A DNA stretch of 64,000 nt from Geomicrobium sediminis (GCF_016908595.1 NZ_JAFBEC010000007.1:1-64000); one strand, 5' to 3'; shown: positions 33,673 through 42,822, numbered from the stretch's first letter. Notes: generated by a model not told the origin, from the letters alone. A program made the numbers and translations.

Positions 33673-34416
33673 ATGAGATTACAAGATAAAGTTGCTATTA
33701 TTACCGGTGCTGCAAATGGGATGGGCGCGAAAGAAGCGGAATTGTTTGCTGCTGAAGGAGCGAAAGTCGTCGCAACAGACGTGAATACTGAGCAGTTAGA
33801 AAAACTCGTCTCTCGTGTAAAAGCTACAGGTGGAGACATTTTAGGTATCACCCATGACGTGAGTTCTGAAGACCAATGGAAAAGTGTGATTGCAGAGACT
33901 CTTGATACGTATGGAAAAGTGGATGTACTCGTCAACAATGCTGGTATTTCAATTAATAAAAGTTTTGCAGAGCTAACGATGGGGCAATGGAACAGCGTCA
34001 TGGACGTTAACTTAAATGGCTGCCTTCTCGGGATGAAATATGCAATTCCTGAAATGAAAAAAACAGGTGCAGGATCTGTAATTAACATTTCTTCTATTGG
34101 TGGCATTGTCGGTATGGCAGGTTCAAGCCCTTACACCGCTGCCAAAGGAGCACTACGGTCCCTCTCCAAATCAGCCGCCGTTGAATACGGAAAAGATAAC
34201 ATTCGCGTAAACTCTGTACACCCTGGCATCATTGTGACACCAATGACTGCTGAATCAATGGAACAAGCGATGCCGTATTATCAAATGCACACGCAATTAC
34301 CGAACCTCGGGGATCCAGAAGATGTGGCCTATGGTGTACTCTTCTTAGCGAGTGATGAATCAAAATTTATGACAGGATCAGAACTCGTCATTGATGGTGG
34401 TTGGACCGCCTTATAA
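33673..34416 (+). CDS. Short-chain dehydrogenase/reductase
   Basis: A 247-aa classical SDR: IITGAANGMGAKEAE, NNAGISINKS, catalytic Ser in INISSIGGIVG, PYTAAKGALRSL (YxxxK), PGIIVTPMT and the C-terminal VIDGGWTAL. GGAGGAG precedes the ATG. The following TetR gene and the palindrome upstream suggest a small inducible unit. The substrate is not evident. Confidence 0.85.
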   Translation: MRLQDKVAIITGAANGMGAKEAELFAAEGAKVVATDVNTEQLEKLVSRVKATGGDILGITHDVSSEDQWKSVIAETLDTYGKVDVLVNNAGISINKSFAELTMGQWNSVMDVNLNGCLLGMKYAIPEMKKTGAGSVINISSIGGIVGMAGSSPYTAAKGALRSLSKSAAVEYGKDNIRVNSVHPGIIVTPMTAESMEQAMPYYQMHTQLPNLGDPEDVAYGVLFLASDESKFMTGSELVIDGGWTAL

Positions 34417-34421
34417 TATTG

Positions 34422-34463
34422 AGCAAAAGAAATCAGGAAACCACCCTGATTTCTTTTGCTTTT
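34422..34463 (+). terminator. Terminator after the SDR
   Basis: A 16-bp stem, AGCAAAAGAAATCAGG pairing with its complement at 34445-34460, followed by TTTCT. Confidence 0.85.
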
Positions 34464-34504
34464 CTATGGTAAACTTTGTACGACCAATATAGTAGGTGAT
34501 CGAT

Positions 34505-35092
34505 ATGAAAAGAATTGATCCAAGGCAACATCGTTCTATCGAGAAATTACACAAAGCGTATTTAACGCTAGCGAGAGAAGAGTCCTCACCATTAACCATT
34601 CAACTATTGTGCAAAGAAGCAAACGTCACGCGCCCAACATTTTACAAACAATTTAAAGACATTGCGGACCTCAAGTATCATCTTCATGACACGTTGTTGC
34701 GTAAATTAAAAAAATCGTTAACGATTGTTAACCCTAAGCCGTTATCAGAACTACAACAAGAAGAACGGTCTCGTTATTTAACCGCTTTATTTGAACATAT
34801 ATACGAGAATCATTCTACATATGAAACACTTCTCGTTGAGCAAGCGGATTCAAGGTTTATAAATCATATGAAGTCTGTTCTACATGACTATATCGACGAA
34901 GGGATTACGTACACCGGATATCATCATCAACTTCGTGTTGAACGCCCATTGGTAATTTCTTTTATTTCCGGCGCCTATATAGAAAGCATTACGTGGTGGA
35001 TTCAACATCATTATCCATACACACCAACTCAAATGGCTGCCCAACTTATCGACTTATCAATTTATGGTCCGTATAACTTACATGATGAGTAG
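34505..35092 (+). CDS. TetR/AcrR family regulator
   Basis: A 195-aa regulator with an N-terminal helix-turn-helix (LTIQLLCKEANVTRPTFYKQFKDIADL) and a C-terminal domain of the TetR_C_8 kind (THE pattern ...FISGAYIESITWWIQHHYP). The ATG at 34505 follows TAGGTGAT. It is separated from the SDR by a strong terminator, so it has its own promoter. Confidence 0.85.
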   Translation: MKRIDPRQHRSIEKLHKAYLTLAREESSPLTIQLLCKEANVTRPTFYKQFKDIADLKYHLHDTLLRKLKKSLTIVNPKPLSELQQEERSRYLTALFEHIYENHSTYETLLVEQADSRFINHMKSVLHDYIDEGITYTGYHHQLRVERPLVISFISGAYIESITWWIQHHYPYTPTQMAAQLIDLSIYGPYNLHDE

Positions 35093-35153
35093 CTGCCTGT
35101 TTTCTTAGTGATCAACTCCCAAATTTTTTAAAAAGCACCTTTAAGAAAGCTAA

Positions 35154-35191
35154 ATAAAAAAAGTAATCATCTTTGATTCGTGATGATTACT
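35154..35191 (-). terminator. Terminator of the rap-phr operon
   Basis: AAGTAATCATC / GATGATTACTT, 11-bp stem, loop 10 nt, followed on the minus strand by seven T. Confidence 0.8.
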
Positions 35192-35221
35192 TAAGTCTGA
35201 AACTTTGTTAACTAAACCATA

Positions 35222-35350
35222 TCAAGTTACATCGTTTTTGTCTTTTGGTTCAACAATGGAGCTTTCTGCCATTTGATTGTCTAAAAGCGTTGCGTTAAAG
35301 CCGAACGCCATAACAACAATTAAACCGGCTGTTGCTAATTTCTTAAGCAT
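35222..35350 (-). CDS. Phr-type pre-peptide (Rap inhibitor signal)
   Basis: A 42-aa precursor: basic N-terminus MLKKLATAG, a hydrophobic export helix to about residue 18, a short acidic linker, and the C-terminus EPKDKNDVT. In Phr precursors the C-terminal 5-6 residues are released and re-imported; here KNDVT or DKNDVT would be the candidate (compare SRNVT of PhrE and TDRNTT of PhrH). The start overlaps the rap stop by one base (TAATG), with AGGAGGTGAT inside the end of rap. This overlap and order are standard for rap-phr. Confidence 0.85.
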   Translation of the reverse strand: MLKKLATAGLIVVMAFGFNATLLDNQMAESSIVEPKDKNDVT

Positions 35351-36444
35351 TAATAATCACCTCCTAATATGGGTGCTACATAATTTGTGTAGTCCAAATA
35401 ATAATAGGCCATTTTATATTCTTCATTGTGCAAATGAAAATTTGATAGCTCCTTCGTAACATCTTTAAGTTCGTATAGTAACTTTTTCTCTTTTAACATA
35501 GATAGTCCGATATTAATTTTGTTTGTGTCAGGGCAATCATGTAAGTACAACTCGCGACAAATAATACCTCGCGCTGCAAATTCACTCAAACTTTGATCGT
35601 TATTATTTATTTCGTTTTCTACTTGGTTTAACAATTCTTTCCCTTGATCCAGCGCGCCCATCTTTAGCCAAGAATGCGCTAACTTAAATCTATTTTTAAT
35701 GCCAACGTTTTTTTGATCTTGATTCCCTGTTTTTAGAGCCACCAAATAGAGCTCTGCAGCTTTATGATACCTCCCAAACCGAAATTCATTGTTAGCCTTA
35801 CTTCGAATGGCCATAGACTTTGTCAAAGGTTCATGTATAGAGAGCAAGACAGCTTTTTCCGAACATTCAATTGATTCTTTATCATACCCCGCTTCAGAAA
35901 GTATGCCTGCTTTAATAATAGAAAGATTTGCTTTGAGCCGATCGTGATGTTTTGAGTTCCTAACCAAGTAATAAGAACGATTAAGATAGTTAAGTGCGGT
36001 TATATTCTGATCTAACCGATAATAAACATATCCTGTTCTAAAATAGAATTCCGCTTGTTCAAATTTACTCACATAATCCAAACTTTTCTCAGCTACTCTA
36101 AGTGATTCAATAGAATTGATGTAATCTTCATTGTTCATCATTATTGTTGCTTGCATGAACTTGTGTAAGTATTTCAATGTTCGATCCGTTGTTTCAATTA
36201 CATCCTTATCTAATAAATTTGATTGATAAAAATTAGAATGAAGAGAGATTTCATTCGTAATTAATTGATGTTTCAAATTGACTAAATCATAATAGCTTTC
36301 TATCTGTTTCGGTAGATGAATCGGAGAAAGCAAGTGGTCTATTTCTTTTTTTAATTTTCTAGCATCTTCTAACTTATATGTGGATAATTGAGTAAACCAT
36401 TGACCAATTAACTGTAATAATTGATTTTCATACGTCTTTGTCAC
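35350..36444 (-). CDS. Rap-family response-regulator aspartate phosphatase/TPR regulator
   Basis: A 364-aa all-helical protein with an N-terminal three-helix bundle (GQWFTQLSTYKLEDARKL) and a C-terminal array of TPR repeats (for example FEQAEFYFRTGYVYYRLDQ and FGRYHKAAELYLVALKTGN). Rap proteins dephosphorylate Spo0F or block ComA and other regulators, and are inhibited by the Phr peptide encoded next. GTG at 36444 with GGATGG nine bases upstream is preferred over an in-frame TTG at 36471. Which target it acts on cannot be seen. Confidence 0.88.
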   Translation of the reverse strand: MTKTYENQLLQLIGQWFTQLSTYKLEDARKLKKEIDHLLSPIHLPKQIESYYDLVNLKHQLITNEISLHSNFYQSNLLDKDVIETTDRTLKYLHKFMQATIMMNNEDYINSIESLRVAEKSLDYVSKFEQAEFYFRTGYVYYRLDQNITALNYLNRSYYLVRNSKHHDRLKANLSIIKAGILSEAGYDKESIECSEKAVLLSIHEPLTKSMAIRSKANNEFRFGRYHKAAELYLVALKTGNQDQKNVGIKNRFKLAHSWLKMGALDQGKELLNQVENEINNNDQSLSEFAARGIICRELYLHDCPDTNKINIGLSMLKEKKLLYELKDVTKELSNFHLHNEEYKMAYYYLDYTNYVAPILGGDY

Positions 36445-36486
36445 CTTACAGCACCATCCAAATCTCTTCAAACATCTAAAATATGA

Positions 36487-36612
36487 CTAGAGCGAAGAAT
36501 AGTTAAAAATCACTTCCCTAATTAACATCAGTTCCTCTTCTTTCAATTCTCGATTTAGTTCATCTTCTATCTCCTGAGTAACTAAAGCGATAATTTTTTC
36601 TATGTTTTCCAT
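36487..36612 (-). CDS. Possible 41-aa acidic helical peptide upstream of rap
   Basis: A frame beginning MENIEKIIALVTQEIEDEL and ending VIFNYSSL, strongly amphipathic and helical in pattern, 42 nt before rap. There is no good ribosome binding site; TATAAT directly precedes the ATG. It could be a small co-regulator or chance. Low confidence. Confidence 0.35.
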   Translation of the reverse strand: MENIEKIIALVTQEIEDELNRELKEEELMLIREVIFNYSSL

Positions 36613-36845
36613 TATAATCCATTATATAATACAAGCCTTAAATATTCAATTAATTTTTACAATTCTTACTAAATAATTTAAATTAAAACTATGATATGTA
36701 CTATAATTTCATATTTGTTTACAAAACACGCTAGTTTAATGTAGATCTAAACATCAACATTCCGAAATAAACTATAGATAAAAAATAAGTTGTAGATATT
36801 TTTTAACACAAAAAGCACGTATCATTCGCTACTGGAGGAACGTTT

Positions 36846-38198
36846 ATGACGAGTGTACCTACCACCAAGACGACAGAAGTGTTCGCGTTTAATGAACGAC
36901 TAGTGCTAAGTTTTTGGGCGATTGGCATGTGGCTGATGACGATGAATACAACGATGTTTAATGTTGCTCTTCCGTTTGTCATCCTTGATTTTCAGTTAAC
37001 CTCATCTGTGGCTACTTGGATCGTATCCGGTTACTCCATTGTCTTTGCCATCTCTGCTTTAACATTTAGTCGCTTGTCAGATTATGTACCGATAAAAAGG
37101 CTCATTAGTGTTGGTTTAATCATCTTAGGCTTCTCGTCTTTGCTAGGATTTTTTGCAACGAATTTTACCACACTGCTCATTGCTAGACTTCTTCAAGCCA
37201 TTGGTGCAAGTACGCTACCATGCCTTGCCATCGTTTTATCGTCAAAATACATTCCGATTACTAGGCGAGGAAATGCAATGGCGATCATTGCAGCAGCGGC
37301 AGCACTTGGATTTGGGATGGGACCTCTCGTTGGTGGTTTTTTTACAGAATTTTGGGGATGGAATTATTTATTTTTAGCGCCGTTTGTTATCCTGTTTATT
37401 CTACCTGTTTTGCGACGAAATTTACCTGAAGAATCCATTCAACGCGTTCAATTTGATGGACTAGGAGCCATTCTCGTTGGGGTTGCGGTTATTTCTACCC
37501 TTTTAGTCATTACGAGCGGTATTTTTGTCGCGATCATCATTGCAATTCCTGCATTTATTTTACTTTGGAAACACGTACACAAGACAGCCATTCCATTTAT
37601 ACAGCCTGAGCTTCTGCATAACCGCCGGTTTTTAACGTTAACCGTCTTTCCATTTACTTCATTCTTTATGAACTTCGCAACGATGTTTTCTATTCCAATT
37701 TTGTTATTCGAACTGTTTGATCAAGATCCACTTCAAATTGGATTAATTATGTTTCCAGGTGCGTTACTTGCAGCCATTTTAACGCAATCATCTGGGAAGT
37801 TCATTGACCGTAAAGGTCCGCTCGTCGTCATGTTACTCGGTCTTCTATTACTTAGTTTTGCGACGATTTTCTTTGCATTGTTTGCCAGTTTCTCGGCGTA
37901 TGTATCACTCAGTCTACTTGTCTTTATGATTGCCGGCTCCAACATCTTAATGGCGAGTGCGAACAATGAAATCTCACGCGTACTCCCACAAACACTAATC
38001 GGTGCCGGAATGGGTTTCTCACAACTCGTCCAATTTATAGGTGGTGCATTTGGTGTTGGTGTGACTGGATTAATTCTTTCGCTACAGCAACACGGCGAAG
38101 CTGCACAAACGTTTCGAAACTTGTATTTACTTCTGTTAATCTGGTTACTAGTTGCGATGTTTGTGTTTTTCGTTTACCGGAAAGCTAGGAAAGAGTGA
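36846..38198 (+). CDS. MFS drug-efflux transporter, DHA2 (14-helix) type
   Basis: A 450-aa membrane protein. The N-terminal MTMNTTMFNVALPFVILDF and TWIVSGYSIVFAISALTFSRLSDYVPIKR resemble TetL and related DHA2 exporters; ARLLQAIGASTLPCLAIVL and GFGMGPLVGGFFTEFWGWNY (split over helix 5) are further marks of drug-proton antiporters. Ends with a basic cytoplasmic tail. TGGAGG precedes the ATG. No regulator adjoins it. Confidence 0.87.
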   Translation: MTSVPTTKTTEVFAFNERLVLSFWAIGMWLMTMNTTMFNVALPFVILDFQLTSSVATWIVSGYSIVFAISALTFSRLSDYVPIKRLISVGLIILGFSSLLGFFATNFTTLLIARLLQAIGASTLPCLAIVLSSKYIPITRRGNAMAIIAAAAALGFGMGPLVGGFFTEFWGWNYLFLAPFVILFILPVLRRNLPEESIQRVQFDGLGAILVGVAVISTLLVITSGIFVAIIIAIPAFILLWKHVHKTAIPFIQPELLHNRRFLTLTVFPFTSFFMNFATMFSIPILLFELFDQDPLQIGLIMFPGALLAAILTQSSGKFIDRKGPLVVMLLGLLLLSFATIFFALFASFSAYVSLSLLVFMIAGSNILMASANNEISRVLPQTLIGAGMGFSQLVQFIGGAFGVGVTGLILSLQQHGEAAQTFRNLYLLLLIWLLVAMFVFFVYRKARKE

Positions 38199-38290
38199 AA
38201 AGTCTCCAGTTGGGTAAAAGAATCACTTCATGCCTCTAGTGATGAAAGGTGCTGGCTTTATATGCTTTACTAGTTGTTTAAATCACACAA

Positions 38291-38335
38291 AAAGCCATTC
38301 CTTAAGATCACGATTGTCTTCTTAAGGAATGACTT
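38291..38335. terminator. Terminator of the alicyclic-acid operon
   Basis: CATTCCTTAAG / CTTAAGGAATG, 11-bp stem, followed on the minus strand by CTTTTTG. It can also serve the convergent MFS gene. Confidence 0.8.
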
Positions 38336-38348
38336 TTACATTTTACCC

Positions 38349-39089
38349 TTATGCCATCGTCAATCCACCGTTCACAGACAACGTTTGCCCGGTAATGTAA
38401 TCTGCTTCTTTAGAAGCGAGAAATGCAACAGCGTTGGCAATGTCTTCTGCTTCGGCTAGTCTCCGGAATGGAATTGCTTTTTCTAACGCTTTAACGATGC
38501 CCTCATTGTACGTACTAATCTCTTGGAGTAATGGCGTGTTGCTCGGTCCAGGGGCAATGCAATTGACGTTGATTTTATGACGAGCCATTTCCCGAGCGAG
38601 CGTCTTTGTGAACGAGACGACGCCACCTTTTGCGGCAGAATAAACGGCTTCTCCCGATGAACCGACTCGTGCGGAGTCAGATGCTAAGTTAATGACTTTG
38701 CCTCCATGACCTTGTTCAATCATTTGTGGCAAGACGGTTTTACACGTATGAATTTGACCGAGTAGATTAATGGCAATGACTTTTTCCCACGTATGTGGCT
38801 CGCTTTCTAAAAACGGTTCAATCTTATCCCAGCCGGCATTATTAATAAGAATATCGATCTGTCCGAACGCTTTCATCGCTTCGTTCGTTGCTCGTGAAAC
38901 ATCATTAAGGCTCGTTACATCACAACGAACGGCAATCGCCTCTGTTTCTAATAGACTGACCGTTTCTTCAGCGGCACTTTGATCAATGTCTGTTACGACG
39001 ACTTTCACTGCTTTTTTCGCTAATGTTTTCGCAATTTCACGACCGATGCCTCGACCTGCTCCTGTTATAAACGCAATCGTTTCTCCCAT
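38349..39089 (-). CDS. badH: SDR, 2-hydroxycyclohexanecarboxyl-CoA dehydrogenase-like (BadH)
   Basis: A 246-aa SDR: FITGAGRGIGREIA, NNAGWDKIEPF, catalytic Ser in INLASDSARVG, VYSAAKGGVVSFTKTL and PGPSNTPLL. NNAGWD, INLASD and the PGPxxTPLL end are typical of BadH. In Rhodopseudomonas palustris BadH oxidises 2-hydroxycyclohexanecarboxyl-CoA to the 2-keto compound, the substrate of BadI, and a BadI-like gene lies in this operon. AGGAGG precedes the ATG. Confidence 0.78.
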   Translation of the reverse strand: MGETIAFITGAGRGIGREIAKTLAKKAVKVVVTDIDQSAAEETVSLLETEAIAVRCDVTSLNDVSRATNEAMKAFGQIDILINNAGWDKIEPFLESEPHTWEKVIAINLLGQIHTCKTVLPQMIEQGHGGKVINLASDSARVGSSGEAVYSAAKGGVVSFTKTLAREMARHKINVNCIAPGPSNTPLLQEISTYNEGIVKALEKAIPFRRLAEAEDIANAVAFLASKEADYITGQTLSVNGGLTMA

Positions 39090-39103
39090 ACTCGCTCCTC
39101 CTA

Positions 39104-40726
39104 CTATGCTTTTGTTTTTAGCATGTCTCGTAATTTGTATTTTTGCACTTTGCCACTCGGAGTACGCGGAAATTCATCAATGACTTCGAGATACTCAGGC
39201 CAGTACTGTTTTGCGACCCCTTTATCTTTCAAATAAGATTGCAATTCACTTAACGTTAAATGACTCGCCTGTGACACGATTTCAACGATGGCACATGCCT
39301 TCTCTTGGAGACGTTCGTCAGGAACTGCGACGACTTGAGCGCCTTTGATATCGGGATGTTCATATAAAACATTCTCGATATAAGCGACAGGAATGTTCTC
39401 GCCACCTCGAATAATAATGTCTTTATCTCTCCCAGTAATTCTCACGTACCCGTCACGATCAATCGTTGCTCGATCACCCGTGATGAACCAATCATCCGTA
39501 AATTCAGATGCCGTCAATTCTGGCTGATAAAGATACCCAATGAAAAGTGCAGGACCTTTCACGAGTAAGGAGCCCTCTTCATTTGCTTCACATTCGTTTC
39601 CATTTTCGTCCACCGTCTTAATCATCATCTCTGGAAACGGGCAACCGTCTGTTTCTGTTAATTTTTCCGTTGAGTCATCCAACTTTGTAAGTGTGACGAG
39701 GCCATTTTCGGTTTGACCCCATCCTGATAAAATCGTAAATGGTACGTTTTCTTTCGCTTCTTTCACGAGCGCCCGCGGAATAGGTGCACCGAGCGAGACA
39801 AATGCTCGTAACGTTTTGAGGTTAAATGATTTCACATTTTCAAATTGCACCACATCTTGCAAGAAAGGCGTTGCACTCGCTGTGAATGAAATACGTTCTT
39901 TTTCTACCGATTGTAAAAACTGCTCAGGGTTCCATACATCTTGGTACACAGCCGTACCACCAATCGTAGTCGGCAACCGCACCCCATAACCAAAACCCGT
40001 CTGATGACCAAATGTTGAAGGCATAAACATGACGTCTTCATCGGTTAATCGTAGTCGCTCAATCCAATAGTTTGTCGACATACAAAGCGTATTGTGTGTA
40101 TGCATGACACCCTTCGGTAACCCCGTCGTCCCTAATGTAAAAATAATTTCAGTGACGTCATTTGGTTCAAGTGTCGTCTCGAGCGCTTGATGATCTAAAG
40201 TATCTTCCCAATTGACTTCTGCCAACTCAGTAAACGCTTTCATTTCATCAGGTACTTCATCACCGATCACAAACACGTGATCTAGTTCTGGCCACTCATC
40301 TCTCAGCCGCTCGATCATGTCGGTGTAACAAAACCCTCTAAAATGATCAGGAATGACGATCATTTTAGAGCTTGCAGTCTTCACCATATAACCGATCTCT
40401 CGGTCTCGATAAATTGGAATGAGTGGATTTGTAATCGCACCAATCATCGTCGCCGCATAATGCACGATCACAAATTCATTCCAATTCGGTAATTGAACGC
40501 TAATCACATCGCCTTTTCGAAGACCGTAGTGATACAGTCCAAGTGCTACGCGCTCCACCTTTTTATAGAGTTCACTGTACGTAAACCGACTGCGACCGTC
40601 AATGATCGCCTCTTTGTTCGGTGAATTTTCCACACATTGTTTCAAATAGTCTAAGATCGTCTTGTTTGGCCAAACCTTTTCATACTTCTGTAACGTCTTT
40701 GGAGGTACATGATTCGTTTCAGTCAC
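39104..40726 (-). CDS. aliA: Acyl-CoA synthetase, cyclohexanecarboxylate-CoA ligase-like (AliA)
   Basis: A 540-aa AMP-forming ligase. Motifs: FTLGTTGLPKGVMHTHNT (P-loop; the usual Ser of TSGTTG is Leu), GWGQTENG, WFITGDRATIDRDGY, GRDKDIIIRGGENI and the catalytic Lys in RTPSGKVQK. Its place between BadI- and BadH-like genes points to activation of an alicyclic carboxylate. GTG start with AAGGGGG upstream, 12 nt after the badI stop. Confidence 0.8.
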   Translation of the reverse strand: MTETNHVPPKTLQKYEKVWPNKTILDYLKQCVENSPNKEAIIDGRSRFTYSELYKKVERVALGLYHYGLRKGDVISVQLPNWNEFVIVHYAATMIGAITNPLIPIYRDREIGYMVKTASSKMIVIPDHFRGFCYTDMIERLRDEWPELDHVFVIGDEVPDEMKAFTELAEVNWEDTLDHQALETTLEPNDVTEIIFTLGTTGLPKGVMHTHNTLCMSTNYWIERLRLTDEDVMFMPSTFGHQTGFGYGVRLPTTIGGTAVYQDVWNPEQFLQSVEKERISFTASATPFLQDVVQFENVKSFNLKTLRAFVSLGAPIPRALVKEAKENVPFTILSGWGQTENGLVTLTKLDDSTEKLTETDGCPFPEMMIKTVDENGNECEANEEGSLLVKGPALFIGYLYQPELTASEFTDDWFITGDRATIDRDGYVRITGRDKDIIIRGGENIPVAYIENVLYEHPDIKGAQVVAVPDERLQEKACAIVEIVSQASHLTLSELQSYLKDKGVAKQYWPEYLEVIDEFPRTPSGKVQKYKLRDMLKTKA

Positions 40727-40738
40727 TATGATGCCCCC

Positions 40739-41539
40739 TTAACTACGGAATTTTTGAAAATCGACCGGACGTTTTTCTAAGAAAGCATTTTTTCCTTCTT
40801 CAGATTCCTCACTATTGTAAAACATGGCAAGGCTTCCCATCGCAAGTTGAGAAATTCCTGTAATACTTGCAGAATCAGCATTAAACGAGTATTTAAGCAT
40901 CTTAATTGCGGTTGGACTCTTTTCAAGAATTTTCCCTGCCCAATTTCTTGCTGCGTCTTGAAGCTCGTCTTGTGGTACGACTTTATTAACAAGCCCCATC
41001 TCTTTACATTCCTCTGCACTATATTGCTCACATAAATACCAAATTTCTCGCGCTTTTTTCTCGCCAACAATCCTCGCTAGATACGCTGAACCAAACCCAG
41101 CATCGTAACTTCCGACCTTCGGTCCGCTTTGTCCAAATTTTGCTGTATCGGCTGCGATTGTTAAATCACAAATTACATGCAATACGTGACCTCCACCGAT
41201 TGCAAAGCCATTAACAGCAGCGATCACAGGTTTCGGGATGTTTCGAATCGTTTGGTGAAGATTCTCGACTTCTAAACCGATGCCCATGCCAAGACCGCCT
41301 TGATCGTCATAGCCACCTTCACCAGCTTTTTGTTTTTGATCACCACCGACGCAAAATGCTTTTTCTCCTTCACCGGTTAAAATGACCGCTCCAACCGCGT
41401 TATCATCCCAAGCATCGCGAAACGCAGCAATCAATTCACGGATCGTTAACCCTCGAAATGCGTTATAAACGTGGGGGCGGTTGATTGTAATTGTTGCAAT
41501 ACCTTCATGTTTCTCATAGTTAATGTCTTCAAAATACAT
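40739..41539 (-). CDS. badI: 2-ketocyclohexanecarboxyl-CoA hydrolase-like (BadI)
   Basis: A 266-aa crotonase-fold enzyme. The start MYFEDINYEKHEGIATITI, INRPHVYNAFRG, GEKAFCVGGDQK, AVNGFAIGGGHVLHVICDLTIA (split around residue 115), KVGSYDAGFGSAYLARIVGEKKAREIWYLC and the end RPVDFQKF match R. palustris BadI in pattern. BadI opens the ring of 2-ketocyclohexanecarboxyl-CoA to give pimeloyl-CoA. It is much less like MenB, the other Dieckmann-type crotonase. ATG at 41539 with AAAGGGTGAT upstream. Confidence 0.85.
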   Translation of the reverse strand: MYFEDINYEKHEGIATITINRPHVYNAFRGLTIRELIAAFRDAWDDNAVGAVILTGEGEKAFCVGGDQKQKAGEGGYDDQGGLGMGIGLEVENLHQTIRNIPKPVIAAVNGFAIGGGHVLHVICDLTIAADTAKFGQSGPKVGSYDAGFGSAYLARIVGEKKAREIWYLCEQYSAEECKEMGLVNKVVPQDELQDAARNWAGKILEKSPTAIKMLKYSFNADSASITGISQLAMGSLAMFYNSEESEEGKNAFLEKRPVDFQKFRS

Positions 41540-41544
41540 GTTTA

Positions 41545-42732
41545 TCACCCTTTTACTTGTTCAGTTTGATTAGAATGTTGGTACGAGCGATACGCTTTGC
41601 CAATTAGTTGCTTAGCAATGACCATTTGATTTGCTTGTGCGGTTCCATCGCCAATTTCTAGGCCAATCACATCACGTAGACGCTGCTCAAGTGGCATCTC
41701 TTTCGTGTATGCGTAATGTCCATTTAGCAGCAAACATTCATGGATCGCTTCTTGACTGTATTTAGGACCGAGCCATTTGACGGTTGCTGCTTCCTTTGTA
41801 TGACTACGCCCTTGATCACGAAGCCATAAACCTCGGTAGGCTTGCCATTTAAGCATCTCGAGTTGTTGATAGTGCGTCACAATTGGAAACGATACTCCTT
41901 GATACGTAGCGAGTGGTTGACCAAATGATTGTCTTGTTTTCACGTGTTGAATCGTCTCATCAAGGCTTTGAACTGCTGCACCCACACATTGAAGACCAAT
42001 TAATAACCGACTAAGATCAAAACCGTTCATCACTTGTTTAAATCCTGCATGTAACTCACCAATCAAATAGTTTTTTGGTACACGAACATCATTAAAATAA
42101 ACAGAACCTCTACTAATGGCGACGTTGCCCATATCGTCATAACTCGAGCTCTCAACCCCGTCCAATCTTGATGACACAAGAAACGCACTAATTCCGCGAT
42201 TTCCAAGTGATGGATCGGTTTTTGCAAAAACGACGAATGCGTCCGCCTCTGTAGCAACGCTAATGCCTGACTTTTCACCATTAAGTACATACACATCACC
42301 GTCATCCACCGCAGACGTTTTAATTCCTGCAGCATCGGTGCCTGCATCCGGTTCAGTAATCGCAATTCCAAAGATTTGTTCACCGGAAGCAAGCGCTGGC
42401 AAGAACTCCTCTTTTAACTCTTCACTCGCATGCGTTGCAATTATTTCTCCAATGAGTGCATTAAGCATGACCGCATACGTTAAGTTAAAGTCCCCTCGAC
42501 CAATTTCTTCAGCTGCAATTCCTGTCGTGACACAGTCGGCAGCGCTACCTCCAAATTGTTCAGGGACCCGAAGACCTGTAATCCCTACATCACCTAGACG
42601 CTTCCATAAGTGTCTTGGCAATTTCTTTTCTTTATCCCATTTTGTATAACTGGGTAACAATTCTTCTGTTGCTAACTTTTTAAGTGTTCGCTTAAAGTCC
42701 TCTTGCTCTTCTGTAAATGAAAAATCTAACAT
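41545..42732 (-). CDS. aliB: Acyl-CoA dehydrogenase, cyclohexanecarboxyl-CoA dehydrogenase-like (AliB)
   Basis: A 395-aa FAD enzyme: FSFTEEQEDFKRTLKK, ITGLRVPEQFGGSAADCVT, FGIAITEPDAGTDAAG, LNGEKSGISVATEAD, and RQSFGQPLATYQGVSF plus the C-terminal YAYTKEMPLEQRLRDV. It should introduce the ring double bond in cyclohexanecarboxyl-CoA. AAAGGAGG precedes the ATG at 42732; the earlier frame start lacks a site. First gene of aliB-badI-aliA-badH. No hydratase (badK) gene is in the operon. Confidence 0.82.
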   Translation of the reverse strand: MLDFSFTEEQEDFKRTLKKLATEELLPSYTKWDKEKKLPRHLWKRLGDVGITGLRVPEQFGGSAADCVTTGIAAEEIGRGDFNLTYAVMLNALIGEIIATHASEELKEEFLPALASGEQIFGIAITEPDAGTDAAGIKTSAVDDGDVYVLNGEKSGISVATEADAFVVFAKTDPSLGNRGISAFLVSSRLDGVESSSYDDMGNVAISRGSVYFNDVRVPKNYLIGELHAGFKQVMNGFDLSRLLIGLQCVGAAVQSLDETIQHVKTRQSFGQPLATYQGVSFPIVTHYQQLEMLKWQAYRGLWLRDQGRSHTKEAATVKWLGPKYSQEAIHECLLLNGHYAYTKEMPLEQRLRDVIGLEIGDGTAQANQMVIAKQLIGKAYRSYQHSNQTEQVKG

Positions 42733-42822
42733 GTTCGTTGCCTCCTTTCGCTTACTACTACTCATTGCAAATGCTATGCCAACGTAATATTGCGCATTAG
42801 AAGGATAATCGAACCTCGCTTT

